Source of the DNA: Areca catechu
Lineage: Eukaryota; Streptophyta; Magnoliopsida; Arecales; Arecaceae
Length of the DNA: 64,000 nt
Assembly (NCBI GenBank): GCA_021397845.1
Contig: CM038053.1
Location: forward strand, 88,349,157 to 88,413,156
Direction of reading: 5' to 3'
Shown here: positions 1 through 10,669 of the stretch, one piece after another
Layout: every line of letters starts with the position of its first letter
Numbering within the stretch: the stretch's first letter is position 1
Program-made: the position numbers and the translations under genes
Notes under the pieces: model-generated
Seen by the model: only the letters and a program-made list of their open reading frames with translations
What the model was told of the DNA's origin: nothing
The model's database searches: none

Positions 1-70
1 AAAAATCCTTATATCACTAGAGACAACTAACATGCCTGATATTGGTCCGTATCCAGAATCCATACAATAC
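1..70. other. Left flank of element E1
   Basis: Short unassigned sequence. Its last five bases (66-70, AATAC) are the left target-site duplication of E1, matched by 5280-5284. No coding signal is visible. Confidence 0.6.
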
Positions 71-1376
71 CGGTGGGGGCACCAGGTTCAGAAAGAAGCT
101 TCAACTCTTCAACTAATACCAAGTTCTTTATGGATTGAGACTAGGAACTCAAGTCTCGTATGAGTCCTGTATGTTTATTGAGTCCTGTTTTATTTTTTTT
201 TGGGGTTTTAAAGTTCAATTAGAATTCAATCAAGAGTTCAATTAGAGTCAATTAGGCTTTGTACTGAGTCAAGTTCAAGAGCTACTTGAAATTAGGCTTG
301 ACCAGCTTTACTTGGAATGCCACATCATCATGGACCACCGGTGCCAACTCATCACCAGAGGACGTCACATCACCTTTGCCATGTCATCTCCAAGGGGTGC
401 CATGGAGAAGGATGTGCCATGTCACCATGCCACCTTGCCATGCCACATCATTGCCACCTCACCTGTCACGTGGCATCATTCAAATTTTAAATTACATGAA
501 AGCTACAAGTGGTCGACCAAGGAGTGTTTTCAAATTCAAAGGAGGTCGGCCAACTCCATCCACAAATCATGCAACCAGCTCCACCAAATCCTCCATATTC
601 CATGTAACCCTCCACCAAATCCTCCACCAAATCCTCCACATTTCATGTAACCCCCCTAATATTTCTCCATGATATTGGAAATTTCAAATTGATTGAAAGG
701 CCATTAAAAGCCTCTTGTACGCCCATGGTAGAAAGGAAGCTTTTTGGATGAAATGAAATTTAAGTGAAGTAGTAGTTGAAGAAGGTATTTTTTGGTAGTA
801 TCCTCTTGTTTTCTTTGGGTGTGTTTGATTTTCTCTTCTCAAGCTTTCAAGTGTCCAACGCCAACATCCACCTCTAGGGATCCATGCCTCCATCGAAGTT
901 CCCTTGCCTGTTTGGTTTCTTTGTTTTGATATCTTTCAATTTGGTCCCAGTCTAACCCGTTCATTGTGCAGGATCCTTCTACGATTCGGAGTTCAAGAAA
1001 GGGTTCTCTTGTCAAAGATCAATGTTGAATGAAACTAGTTTCTTTAGATTGCCAATCTTCCATTTCAGGGCTAGTTCGTCTAAGAGCTTTAATGGATCTA
1101 CCAGGGAGTGATCATCTTGGATAAATAACACCTCCTAATCTCTTTAGTCCGAGTTATTGAAGATCGTTGCTAATGTTTAAAATTCAATATTCATTAGCCC
1201 TAATCTTCTCTAGGATTTAAATAACTACATCGCAGTGTAAGTTCCAAATTTCAGTACTCCTTCCATAGATTTACCTTAGTACTTTTGATCTGAAATTTAG
1301 TACCTGTTAATAGGCTTCATTGCTCTCATTTCTCAATCCATCATTTAGATTGCATTCTCATCATCGTGCCGCATCA
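71..1376 (+). repeat. E1 5' LTR
   Basis: 1306 bp, nearly identical to 3977-5279. The start TGGTGGGGGC is mutated to CGGTGG here; the end is GCATCA. Short ORFs inside (for example near 286-672) recur in the other LTR and result from the repeat. They are not genes. Confidence 0.9.
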
Positions 1377-1379
1377 TCT

Positions 1380-1391
1380 TGGTATCAGAGC
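1380..1391 (+). promoter_or_regulatory. Primer binding site, initiator tRNA-Met type
   Basis: TGGTATCAGAGC lies three bases after the 5' LTR. It is complementary to the 3' end of plant initiator tRNA-Met, the usual minus-strand primer in chromoviruses. Confidence 0.9.
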
Positions 1392-2407
1392 ATGGTTGCA
1401 TTAGGGTAGAATAGTTTTCTTTAAATCCAAGCAAGATCTAAAATTCACGCCTCCTGAGCGGGTGTACTCCAGTACGCTGTCACGACCCATGAGAATAATG
1501 AGCCCCTGGCCGAACGTGAATTTTTAGATTGAAGTTTTGGTAAGCCATTGTACTTGTTTGATTAGGTTCTGTTTTTTCTGAAAATTTGCATCTATTTACT
1601 GTAATCCGTCTGCAGCTCCAAAGAAAAGTTGATAATTTTTTGTTGAAATATTTTTTTATTGTTTCTTTTTAAGTCAGTTATCACCATATTAAATTTCATC
1701 ATCAGAAAAGAATTATAAAAAAAATGAAAATTTCTGTAGTTTGACACTGTCATTAGGGTTTTGTTCTGTCATTTTTATTTATCTTCATTTGTAGGATCTG
1801 CTTAGAGTAGTATAGATTTTAGTTTTAAAATTATTTTCATCTGCATTGAAACATATAAGTTAAGAATCCTCTGTGAATTTTTCAAAATTTTTGGACATTT
1901 TTTTCATCACGTTTTCCACACCACTTTCAAACTGCAACACACTTCTGCAACACCTTTGCATTTCATTCATCTCATGAGAAATCAAATTAAGGGCATCAAT
2001 TTGACATAGGGTCAGGGTTTCATCACCTGTCCCTATCCCAAAAATCACCAACCAGCATATCGATCCCAGCCCGTTAATTAAAATTGAGTAGAACGTTAAT
2101 TGCCCTAGTGGGTTAGGGACACCAACAAGTTGGGTTCAGGTTAGGGTCAAGTTAACTGTGTCAGCTAATTGGTGTGTGCTTACTGGCTTGGTGTCTAGGA
2201 TTGGTGCATCAGGGCTTGTGATTTGGTCCGCCTACCTGGCCAATCTCAGATTGGTGTCTATTGTTGGCAATCAGGGACCTTCACTCCCCACCACCTACCT
2301 GGCTAAGTTCCATAAGAACTACTAGCTAGTTGGTTTACTTAATTAGACCTCTAATTTGTGCTCTAGGTCTAGGAAACCTTAGCTCGAGCTTGAGTCTACT
2401 TGCATGC
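1392..2407 (+). other. E1 untranslated leader
   Basis: About 1 kb without a convincing ORF. From about 2100 it shares blocks with the leaders of E2 and E3, notably CCCTAGTGGG and GGTCCGCCTACCTGGC at 2225-2240. A second CCTACCTGGC follows at about 2293. These are candidates for RNA packaging or dimerisation signals, because they are conserved between elements whose LTRs have diverged. Confidence 0.6.
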
Positions 2408-3295
2408 ATGAAAACTAGATCAGGAGCCTCATATTCACCAGTCCAAACCCAGTCCAGTGTAGCCATGGACCCGAATCTTGAAACCATGCTGAAAGGCCTA
2501 AATGATCTAATGGCCCAATTGAACCAAATGCTAGCTAAACAATTTTCCTTAGACCAACCAACTCCTACTATCCCATTAGCTCATATGAATGATAGGAGTA
2601 AGAACCCTGAAGTACAAGTTGAGTTCATGAATACTCAAGACTTAAGATATCCTCAAACTGAAGGGCTAGGGAAGGAAGAAGGCAAGTCTGAACCTAGTAA
2701 ATATGTGTATGAGACTGACATCAGTTTAATAGATGAATATGAAGGGGAAGACTGTGAAGAGAACAACATTAGTACCTTACCTGAGGAAACCTTTGGTAAA
2801 GAAAAGATTATTGAGCCTAGTCCTGAAACATTAGAACAACCAAACTTTAGTGAGGACTTGGTTCCCGTAAGACAATGCCCTCTGGAAGAATCCAATACTT
2901 TAGCTTCGACACAAGAACTCCTTCAGTTACCTGAGAAGAACCCAATCATTATTTTAGAAGACTTTGTCGATGACCTTCAACTACCTAGAAGCATCCCACC
3001 CGTAGATCAATATTCAAATCTTAAGGTCATCATGAGTAACCAAGGTATGTTTCAAGATTCCCCTAAATTATCCCAAGACTCGGATTCCTATTTCCTACCT
3101 TTCCTTAAGTCTTATCCTAATTTTAGAGCCATTAAGTTTCATTTTGATGAGATTATTAGGTTGCATGAGCCTTTAAAGCCTATTCCTTTTGCTACCTACT
3201 TTTGGAAAACCTTATGGCATTTGCTAGGAACCCATGGTAAATTCTCATGTGCATACCAGACTAGGGTCAAACCTAGAGAGTCATTAATCTGTTAG
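2408..3295 (+). CDS. Gag-derived ORF with unrecognised central segment replacing capsid and pol
   Basis: An uninterrupted frame of 295 codons. I chose ATG 2408 because it aligns with the Gag start of E2 (21688) and E3 (52180): MKTRSGASY here, MSTRNGVPY there. The N-terminal 45 residues match Gag. The capsid core and zinc knuckle are missing. An acidic stretch (around DEYEGE) matches the linker that precedes protease in E3. The following 150 or so residues match no family I recognise but are shared with E2: LPEET, SNLKV, and DSxxYFLPF. The frame ends with PFATYFWKTLWHLLGTH, an altered copy of the integrase core segment of E3. The protein has no catalytic residues of PR, RT or RNase H. A role in particle assembly or RNA binding is possible but unproven. 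Confidence 0.7.
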   Translation: MKTRSGASYSPVQTQSSVAMDPNLETMLKGLNDLMAQLNQMLAKQFSLDQPTPTIPLAHMNDRSKNPEVQVEFMNTQDLRYPQTEGLGKEEGKSEPSKYVYETDISLIDEYEGEDCEENNISTLPEETFGKEKIIEPSPETLEQPNFSEDLVPVRQCPLEESNTLASTQELLQLPEKNPIIILEDFVDDLQLPRSIPPVDQYSNLKVIMSNQGMFQDSPKLSQDSDSYFLPFLKSYPNFRAIKFHFDEIIRLHEPLKPIPFATYFWKTLWHLLGTHGKFSCAYQTRVKPRESLIC

Positions 3296-3508
3296 GTTTA
3301 GGCCCTAGAGAGTCCAATAAAATTCCTCTCAATAAGGATGCCTAGTTCAGTTTGCATTTCGTAAGTGCTTGTGTAAGTTTCTGAGTCTGCTGAGTCCTAT
3401 GCATAGCATGTTGAGGATTTGCATCATGAAATAAATTTGAGCAATGAATCCTATAAACATAGGACCAATTCATGAAAGAAAGTCAAGGAATTCTATGAGA
3501 GAGATCAT
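3296..3508 (+). other. E1 spacer after the ORF
   Basis: Degenerate sequence between the ORF and the integrase remnant. It parallels the region after 23329 in E2. No coding signal. Confidence 0.5.
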
Positions 3509-4017
3509 GTTCCCATCTGAGACTTTCAAGAAACTACATACCCGTGGTGCAGGCCCCTTTAAAGTCCTAAAGAAGATTAGATCTAATGCTTACATATTGG
3601 ATTACCTTCAGACCTAGGTATCATCCCGACCTTCAATGTCTCAGACTTGATAGAATATAAGGAACCCATGATGATACCTAGTAAGCCTTTTGGGCCTGAC
3701 CATATTTTTGAGAGTGAACCATTACCCGAGTATCCACAAACAACCATTTTTAAAAAAATGAGAGAAAACTGAACAAATCCTTGATAATAAGATTGTCACT
3801 ACCAGAAACAAGGATTACTATCGATATTTGGTCCGTTGGCAAGGGAGACCAAAATCTGACAACTCTTGAATCGCTAGAGAGGACCTGCAACGATTGGACC
3901 CGGACTTATTTGAACAATATCAAAGCCAGGCTGAACCATACTCGACAGGGTCGAGTTCCTCCCACCCGGGAAGAATTGGTGGGGGCACCAGGCTTAGAAA
4001 GAAGAAGCTTCAACTAA
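3509..4017 (+). pseudogene. Integrase C-terminus and chromodomain remnant
   Basis: Frames read KKLHTRGAGPFKVLKK around 3530-3575, matching the integrase C-terminal module of E3 and E2 (RKLHARGAGPFRVVKR). Frameshifted chromodomain sequence follows up to the LTR. The last codons run into the 3' LTR, as in E2 and E3. Several frameshifts make it non-functional. Confidence 0.75.
3940..3956 (+). promoter_or_regulatory. Conserved stem-loop upstream of the 3' LTR
   Basis: ACTCGAC-AGG-GTCGAGT is a perfect 7-bp stem with a 3-nt loop, 20 nt before the LTR. The same structure sits at the same place in E2, E3 and X. Confidence 0.65.
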
Positions 4018-5279
4018 TACCAAGTTCTTTATGGATTGAGACTAGGAACTCAAGTCTCATATGAGTCCTGTATGTTTATTGAGTCCTATTTTATTTTCTT
4101 TTGAGGTTTTAAAGTTCAATTAGAATTCAATCAAGAGTTCAATTAGAGTCAATTAGGCTTTGTACTGAGTCAAGTTCAAGAGCTACTTGAAATTAGGCCA
4201 CACTATCTTTACTTGGAATGCCACATCATCATGGACCACCGGTGCCAACTCAATCACCATAGGATGTCACATCACCTTTGCCATGTCATCTCCAAGGGGC
4301 GCCATGGAGAAGGATGTGCCATGTCACCATGCCACCTTGCCACGCCACATTATTGCCACCTCACCTGCCACGTGGCATCATTCAAATTTTAAATTACATG
4401 AAAGCTACAAGTGGTCGACCAAGGAGTGTTTTCAAATTCAAAGGAGGTCGGCCAACTCCATCCACAAATCATGCAACCAGCTCCACCAAATCCTCCATAT
4501 TCCTTTTAACCCTCCACCAAATCCTCCACCAAATCCTCCACATTTCATGTAACCCCCTAATATTTCTCCATGATATGGGGAATTTCAAATTGATTGAAAG
4601 GCCATTAAAAGCCTGTTGTATGCCCATGGTAGAAAGGAAGCTTGTTGGATGAAATGAAATTTAAGTGAAGTAGTAGTTGAAGAAGGTGTTTTTTTAGGTA
4701 GTATCCTCTTGTTTTCTTTGGGTGTGTTTGATTTTCTCTTCTCAAGCTTTCAAGTGTCCAACGCCAACATCCACCTCTAGGGATCCATGCCTCCATCGAA
4801 GTTCCCTTGCCTGTTTGGTTTCTTTGTTTTGATATCTTTCAAATTGGTCCCAGTCTAACCCGTTCATTGTGCAGGATCCTTCTACGATTCGGAGTTCAAG
4901 AAAGGGTTCTCTTGCCAAAGATCAATGTTGAATGAAACTAGTTTCTTTGGAATGCCAATCTTCCATTTCAGGGCTAGTTCGTCTAAGAGCTTCAATGGAT
5001 CTACCAGGGAGTGATCATCTTGGGTAAATAACACCTCCTAATCTCTTTTGTCCGAGTTATTGAAGATCGTTGCTAAGGTTTAAAATTCAATATTCATTAG
5101 CCCTAATCATCTCTAGGATTTAAATAACTACATCGCGGCGTAAGTTCCAAATTTCAGTGCTCCTTTCATAGATTTATCTTAGTAGTTTTGATCTGAAATT
5201 TAGTACCTGTTAATAGGCTTCATTGCTCTCATTTCTCAATCCATCATTTAGATTGCATTCTCATCATCGTGCCGCATCA
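3977..5279 (+). repeat. E1 3' LTR
   Basis: 1303 bp, TGGTGGGGGC to GCATCA, followed by the TSD AATAC (5280-5284). It is preceded by a purine-rich GGGAAGAA tract that can serve as polypurine tract. Confidence 0.9.
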
Positions 5280-5449
5280 AATACCCTTCTGCTTAGAAGG
5301 CTACCTCCTACAATAATAATTTTTTAATATAAATAAATAATTTTAGGATCATTATAAAATCCAAAACTTTTTTACCAGAATTTTATCAGTGATCCTTTCG
5401 TTGAAACTCAGTTTCCAAATTTTTAGAGAAAGAGACTTTTCAATCTCCC

Positions 5450-5885
5450 CCCTCACTATTTTATTTATTTATTTTTTCTTTATCTCTCTTCTTCTTTCTC
5501 TCTCCTCTTTTTCTTTCATCTTTCTCTCTCCTCTTTCTCTATCTTCTTTCTCTCTCTCTCTCTCTTCTTTCTCTCTCCTCTCTCTCCTCTTCCTCCTCTT
5601 CTCTCTCTTCTTTTTTTCTTTTTCTTTTCTCTCTTTTTTTTTTTTCTCTTTCTTTTTCTTTTTTTTCTTTCCTTTTCTTTTTCCCTTTTTCTTTTCTTTC
5701 CTTCTTCCTCTTATTCCTCTTTTTCTCTTTTTTTTTTCGTTCCCTTTTCTTCTTCTCCACCGAACCAAGATCTCCCCCCTCTCTCCCTCTTTTTGTCTTG
5801 TTTTGTTTTCTTTCTTCTTCTCTTCTCCTCCTATCCCCCTTCTTCCTCTCCTTCCTCCCCTTTTCTTCCTTCTCCTTCTTCTCTG
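5450..5885. repeat. Polypyrimidine (CT-rich) low-complexity tract
   Basis: About 430 bp almost purely of C and T on the plus strand, interrupted by few purines. Long overlapping ORFs on both strands are compositional by-products. Confidence 0.9.
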
Positions 5886-6400
5886 TAAACCCCATCCAGA
5901 ACACCTTAAATCCTCTATCACCCATCGCGATCGCCCTCTCTTGGGTTGCACCACCATCAGGGCCATCCGCCACCTCATTCGACCCCTCAAGATGGGCACC
6001 GCCCTCATGGCAGGCAACGACACCAGTGGCAGTAGCTCCTCCTTCCACTGCCTCTTCGCTGGCGAGAACTTTTGGTCCTTCAGTCTTCGATGGTGAAACC
6101 GCATCTGTAGCTAGCGATCTGAAAGCCTGATCTTCACCGACAGCTCTGGGTATATCTCCACGGCATAGGTTTTCTTAAGAACCTCCAATTGGTATGGGCT
6201 CTTTATCTTCCTCTTCTCTTCTTTCTTGCACGGCCCCAGAACAGTGGAAACCCCCCCTCACTACTACCTTTCTTGATCTGCCATCTCTCCCCCTCCTCTA
6301 TTTCCCTTTTTTTTTTTACTTAATCTCTTCGATGATGGGGGTTTATGGAGAGGAGGTGATCCCTCCTTGTAATTAGAGAATCCCTTTTCCACTTTGTTCT
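5886..6400. other. Moderately GC-rich segment of unknown origin
   Basis: Composition is richer in GC than the neighbours, with short open frames on both strands (for example 5798-6130 plus). I recognise no protein in any frame. It could be LTR U5 sequence or a captured fragment. Confidence 0.4.
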
Positions 6401-6408
6401 TGACTTTT

Positions 6409-6475
6409 CCCGGAGAAAGAACAAGAGAAGACTCCCATCGGGAGTCTTCTTCTCTATTTTTTTTCTGGGACCGGG
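6409..6475. repeat. Long imperfect inverted repeat (hairpin)
   Basis: GAAGACTCCC-ATC-GGGAGTCTTC (6427-6449) is a perfect 10-bp stem. The pairing extends outward, with gaps, to CCCGG at 6409 and CCGGG ending at 6475. It lies just inside the putative LTR edge. Confidence 0.7.
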
Positions 6476-6571
6476 TATTATATTCTTTCCTTCTTAAAAT
6501 AATCTCATCCTCGAAATTAGCTTGATTGAGATTTTAAACCTTAAAAAAATAACCAATTCTCTTGAAATTTT

Positions 6572-7339
6572 TGATGGGGGATGGATCAGGAGAAGGATCG
6601 TCGATGAGCTGAGAAGTCACCAAAAATTAGGGTATCCTTTTTTTTTTTGGATTTTTTTTTTCTAGGGGTGGCAAAGGAACAATGAAGATGGGAGGTAGGA
6701 AAATTGAACACTCTATGGACTTGGGACTTACATTCACGGAGAGACCTCTCACCTTTAGGGCATCTCACCCACCCCACTACATGTAGCCTAGGGCATCCCA
6801 CCCATCTCACTACATGCGGAGCCTAGGGCATCCCACCCAAATCGCTACCTAGGGCCATGAAGGAAAATCCCTAAGACCATAGAGGGGACTCGATGGAAAA
6901 GAGGATAACTAGGACCTCATGAGCCTCGATGCTTGAAAGCGAAGGCATAGGGTCTCACACCTCTCGACGCCCGAAGGCGAAGGAAAGACGGGCCTCTCAC
7001 CCTCCCCATCTAAGGCGAATAAAAAGAAACACTCTTTTCTAAAAATAAATTTTTATTGACCAAACTATTTTTTTATAAAGGACCGAGGGTGGTATTTATA
7101 GATCTATCCAACCCTCATTTGAATTTGAATATAAGATAAAAATATTGGGATAGTTCAAATTCAAATACAAGATAGGATAAGATAAGCCTATCCATATCTC
7201 AATCCTAACCAACCAAATCCTAATTCAAATTTCAAACAAAAGATAAATCCCAAACTAATTTATTCTAGATATACTCTGAGATTCGTGCAGCTCTAGAATT
7301 CGTGCTTGCTCTGGGATCCGTGCTGTGATGTCCCCATCA
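6572..7339 (-). mobile_element. Solo LTR related to the X family
   Basis: 768 bp. On the minus strand it starts TGATGGGGACATC and ends CCATCA, flanked by a perfect duplication ATTTT (6567-6571 and 7340-7344). Internal blocks match the LTRs of element X on the opposite strand, such as the GGGATGCCCTAGG repeats. No interior or second LTR is present, so it arose by recombination between two LTRs. Confidence 0.88.
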
Positions 7340-9612
7340 ATTTTCAAATGCTCAAATAGTCTACCCCTTAAGGTACTTGCTTCTCAAATCTTAACGTAAC
7401 GAAATTATCTAAATTCAAAACTTGATCTTTTCCATTTACAATATATATCGAATTTTCTTTAGCTCTTTCAAAAGAATACTAATCTTTTGATATGATTAAG
7501 TATCCTTAATTAACATTACAAGAATATCATGATAATCCAAATTTAGAAATACCCAACCTTAACATTATCATTGAGCCTTCAGATAATCCCACTCTTAGAA
7601 TGCTTTCCTCATACGACCTTTATATAACAATATGATATAACATTTTATTTTCATAATCACCATCTTTTATATTGTGAATCCCTTCAATTTCTTTCAAATG
7701 AACCTTAATGCCTCAACCTCAAATTAAAATACATAATTTTTTATCCCTGAGATTTATTTCTTTTGATTAACTCTACTGGAAACCATAATCGGTCCAATCT
7801 ATTCTTAATCAAAAAATAGATACTTGCAATGGTCTTTAATATTCTTTTTTCTCTTGACCTTCCTCATGATTTTACAATAAGTCTTTTATCTTATGAAAAC
7901 CTCGAGCACTCCTTAAATAAAGAAATCATAATATCATAACTAAAAAAACTTGGTGTCATAATATTCCCAATCCTAGCCAGGTACAAGAATCATCCTTCTC
8001 TATTCTAATTTTAAAGATGTCCAAAATTTTTATTTGAATCCTCTATATTAAGAAAATCTATTGATAAAAATTGCATGGCAACACTGATAGACTAGCCCAA
8101 GGATCAATAACATTTTTTTTATTTATTACTAAAATCTTATTACAGAAACTCAAATCAGTACTCCCATCATAACATTTCTAAAGTTAGAGTTAATATTCTT
8201 AATTAAATTCAGAATAACTCAAACCACTACACTTCCACTACTGTGCACTCTGATATACTTTACAAAACTATCTAGGTTCACTAAATAAATCCCTTCAAAA
8301 ACTTATCTTATATTGATACCTGAAAGGTCTAAAGTTATTAAAGTAAGGCTATTGAGTCTCTTTATCTCATTCACATCTCAGGTATATCATATCAAGGTTT
8401 ATCTTGACCTTGTTTCCATATCGAAGGTCCTTGCATAATTTCACCATCCTGTTAAGACATTTATGATTCTAATCCAAGTCTAAATTAATCATACTTCTTT
8501 TGATAATTCAATTAGACAATCTCGATCAACTTTTCTCTTAGAAAGTTATCATTAACTCTAACAAAGTAAATGACTTTCAACCAATGCTCTTATAAATAAA
8601 AACAATCATATTATCACTCATAGAACTATCTTACCATACTCTTAGCATCAATTAATAAACTATCTAAAATATTATCCCTTATAGGAAAAACCCATATAAA
8701 TCTTCCAATACCAATTTCTCTGCTTACTATAATCTAGTAACATGGTAACCTAGATCTTCTTATAGATTATAATTTGACTTGGAGTTTAACATACCCAATA
8801 ATTTTTAACAATTATATGATAGATCTAGTAATCCAATCCAAAACTACTAACATAGGCTATCAAGATTCTATCAAAATATGTATGCCATGTCAACATAATA
8901 TAATATAATCCACCAATAGAGAGCTACAAAGCTATACATCATCTCAAGCATATTTTTTCTTATATATTTTCAATGATAATTCACATACAGATTCATCAAA
9001 ATATATCCTTTCTAATATCATTGAACTCTTTTATAACTTATACTCAAAACATATTCGTACAACAGTCCCAAAAGTTTATAATCCACTAATTAACAACTAA
9101 ACTAGTATGCTATCATAATCTGCATCCATATCAGATTTAGGATTCCAAAATATTCAATTAATAATTGAACATACATTTTAGCATGACCCACTAACATACT
9201 ATAATTTTAGGCCAGTACTCTTAACGATTGGGGTCAAACACACTTATCAAAGGTAAAGATACATCCTATCCAACTCTTCAATATCCATCATATACTTACT
9301 TATCATGATCAAATAGTACAGGTCATCTAGCCCTTTACATTCATCCTAGTTCAATCTCACTACTTATATTACAGATAAAAATCATAGTCCTCTTTGGTAC
9401 TAATCATTTGCTAGATCTTAAGCATAATACTTAAATATTAAAAATCTAATCTTCAAATCCATTTTGTAATTTTTATCATTCATGATTGATTGTAATATTA
9501 AATTTAAATACCTCTTAAGTCATAGTCCATAATGATCATAACCCAAATTTTGATATCATTGGAATCATATGCTAATCTCCTGTATCACAATCATGAATGA
9601 TAATACTTTAAG
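7340..9612 (-). other. AT-rich decayed interior of a minus-strand gypsy element
   Basis: About 2.3 kb with no meaningful ORF on either strand. It lies between the pol-tail/LTR junction at 6483 and the X insertion at 9613. The same host sequence resumes at 26517 and leads to an antisense initiator-Met primer site at 26667. I infer one old element whose coding capacity is lost. Confidence 0.45.
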
Positions 9613-10669
9613 TGAAGGGGACCTGAGAGCTATCAGCTGCCAAGTGGAGTCCCAGCAGGCATCATCCACCCTAGTAGGCATCCCAAGATTCTCATATATC
9701 CACTCAAGCACAAAAGGTAGCAAATCAACATCCTGTTTGGAAATTAGGGACCACCTAGGAGAAGATGGAAGGGAGTATCAGGCAAATCAAGTAGCATTTG
9801 GGTGCCCACTCTCCTGCCCTCTTTCATGAGATTTTATTTCCTTGTGTTGACCACCATTTTATGGAATGTTTGTGGCACCCTCCATCTTTCCTTGTAGCCT
9901 GAAATCTCTTTCCCTTCTAGCCCCATCTCTTATGGTATGTAGTTGGCACCAACAAGGAAGCTTGTTGGCATCCCTTTTTATGTTTATTTTTTCATGTATT
10001 CCAAGGGCTAGGGCTCCCTGTATAAGGACCCCTCTCTTGTATTGAAATGAATAATAATGATGATGATTTGAGAAGAGTAATTCTTTGTTCTGCCTCCGTA
10101 AAGGAGTGGGCATGAGGCCTGTCTTGCCTTCACCTTCGGGCATCGAGGGGTGTGAGATCCTATGCCTTCGTTTTCAAGCGACGAGGAGCATGAGGCCCTA
10201 GTTATCCCCTTCCCCATCGAGTCCTCTCTATGGTCTTAGAGATTTTTCTTCATGGCCCAAGGTAGTGATTTGGGTGTGATTCCCTAGGCTCTGCATGTAG
10301 TGAGATAGGTAGGATGCCCTAGGCTATATATAGTGGGGTGGGTGAGATGCCCTAGAGGTGAAAGGTCTCTCCGTGAATGTAAATCCTAAGTCTGTAGAGT
10401 GTCCATCTTCTTTATCCCTCCACGGCCTTAGAAAGTTATCCTTATGGCTCCATTAGTGAGGTGGGTGAGATGCCCTAGAGGTGAGAGGTCTCTTCATGAG
10501 TGTGAGTTTCCAAGTCCGTGACAGTCCAAATCCCTACCTTCCATCCCCATTATTGCCTTCACCACCTCCATCAAAATAATAATAATAATAAAATATAATT
10601 TTTTTTATGGTACCTTAATCCTTGGCAACTTCTCAGCTCGCCAATGATCCTACCACCCTGTATCCATTG
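9613..10669 (+). repeat. X 5' LTR
   Basis: Starts TGAAGGGGACC (TGATGGGGACC in the 3' copy) and ends near CCATTG, where the 3' copy has CCATCA. A TATA-like TATAAGG lies at 10021-10027, followed by AATGAATAATAA, a candidate promoter and polyadenylation region. GGGATGCCCTAGG-type short repeats occupy 10270-10480. Confidence 0.85.

Larger units (their letters stand above)
71..5279 (+). mobile_element. E1: complete non-autonomous Ty3/gypsy (chromovirus-type) element
   Basis: The element has two LTRs of about 1.3 kb (71-1376 and 3977-5279), an initiator-Met primer binding site right after the first, and a perfect 5-bp target duplication AATAC at 66-70 and 5280-5284. Total length is 5.2 kb, against 8.9 kb for the related autonomous E3. 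The interior carries one gag-derived ORF (2408-3295) and an out-of-frame integrase/chromodomain remnant just before the 3' LTR. Protease, reverse transcriptase and RNase H are absent, so the element could move only with proteins supplied in trans. The LTR starts TGGTGGGGGCACC (CG in the 5' copy by one substitution) and ends GCATCA. Family assignment (Tekay/Del-like) is inferred from the primer site and chromodomain remnant. Confidence 0.9.
5285..6482 (-). repeat. Probable degenerate gypsy 3' LTR containing a polypyrimidine tract
   Basis: On the minus strand, the 6483-6530 region reads as a chromovirus pol tail (AATTTCGAGGATGAGATTAT), then a purine tract AAGAAGGAAAGAA. TATAATACCCGG follows, a mutated form of the common TGTAATACCCGG LTR start. 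The LTR would therefore extend leftward from 6482. Its far end is not identified and may have been cut by E1. Frames inside are lysine/glutamate-rich or serine/phenylalanine-rich low-complexity products. Confidence 0.45.

Noticed and set aside
286..672. ORFs in the E1 LTRs (286-672, 312-650, 4187-4552, 4278-4652)
   Set aside because: These are overlapping frames in the LTR repeat and contain simple CCACCAAATCCT repeats.
5469..6104. Lysine/glutamate-rich 211-residue minus-strand ORF and the overlapping plus-strand serine/phenylalanine ORF
   Set aside because: Both are products of the polypyrimidine tract. There is no complex sequence or conserved motif.
10270..10480. Repeated GGTGGGTGAGATGCCCTAG units as a satellite
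   Set aside because: There are only a few degenerate copies, confined to the X-type LTRs, where they recur at the same place.
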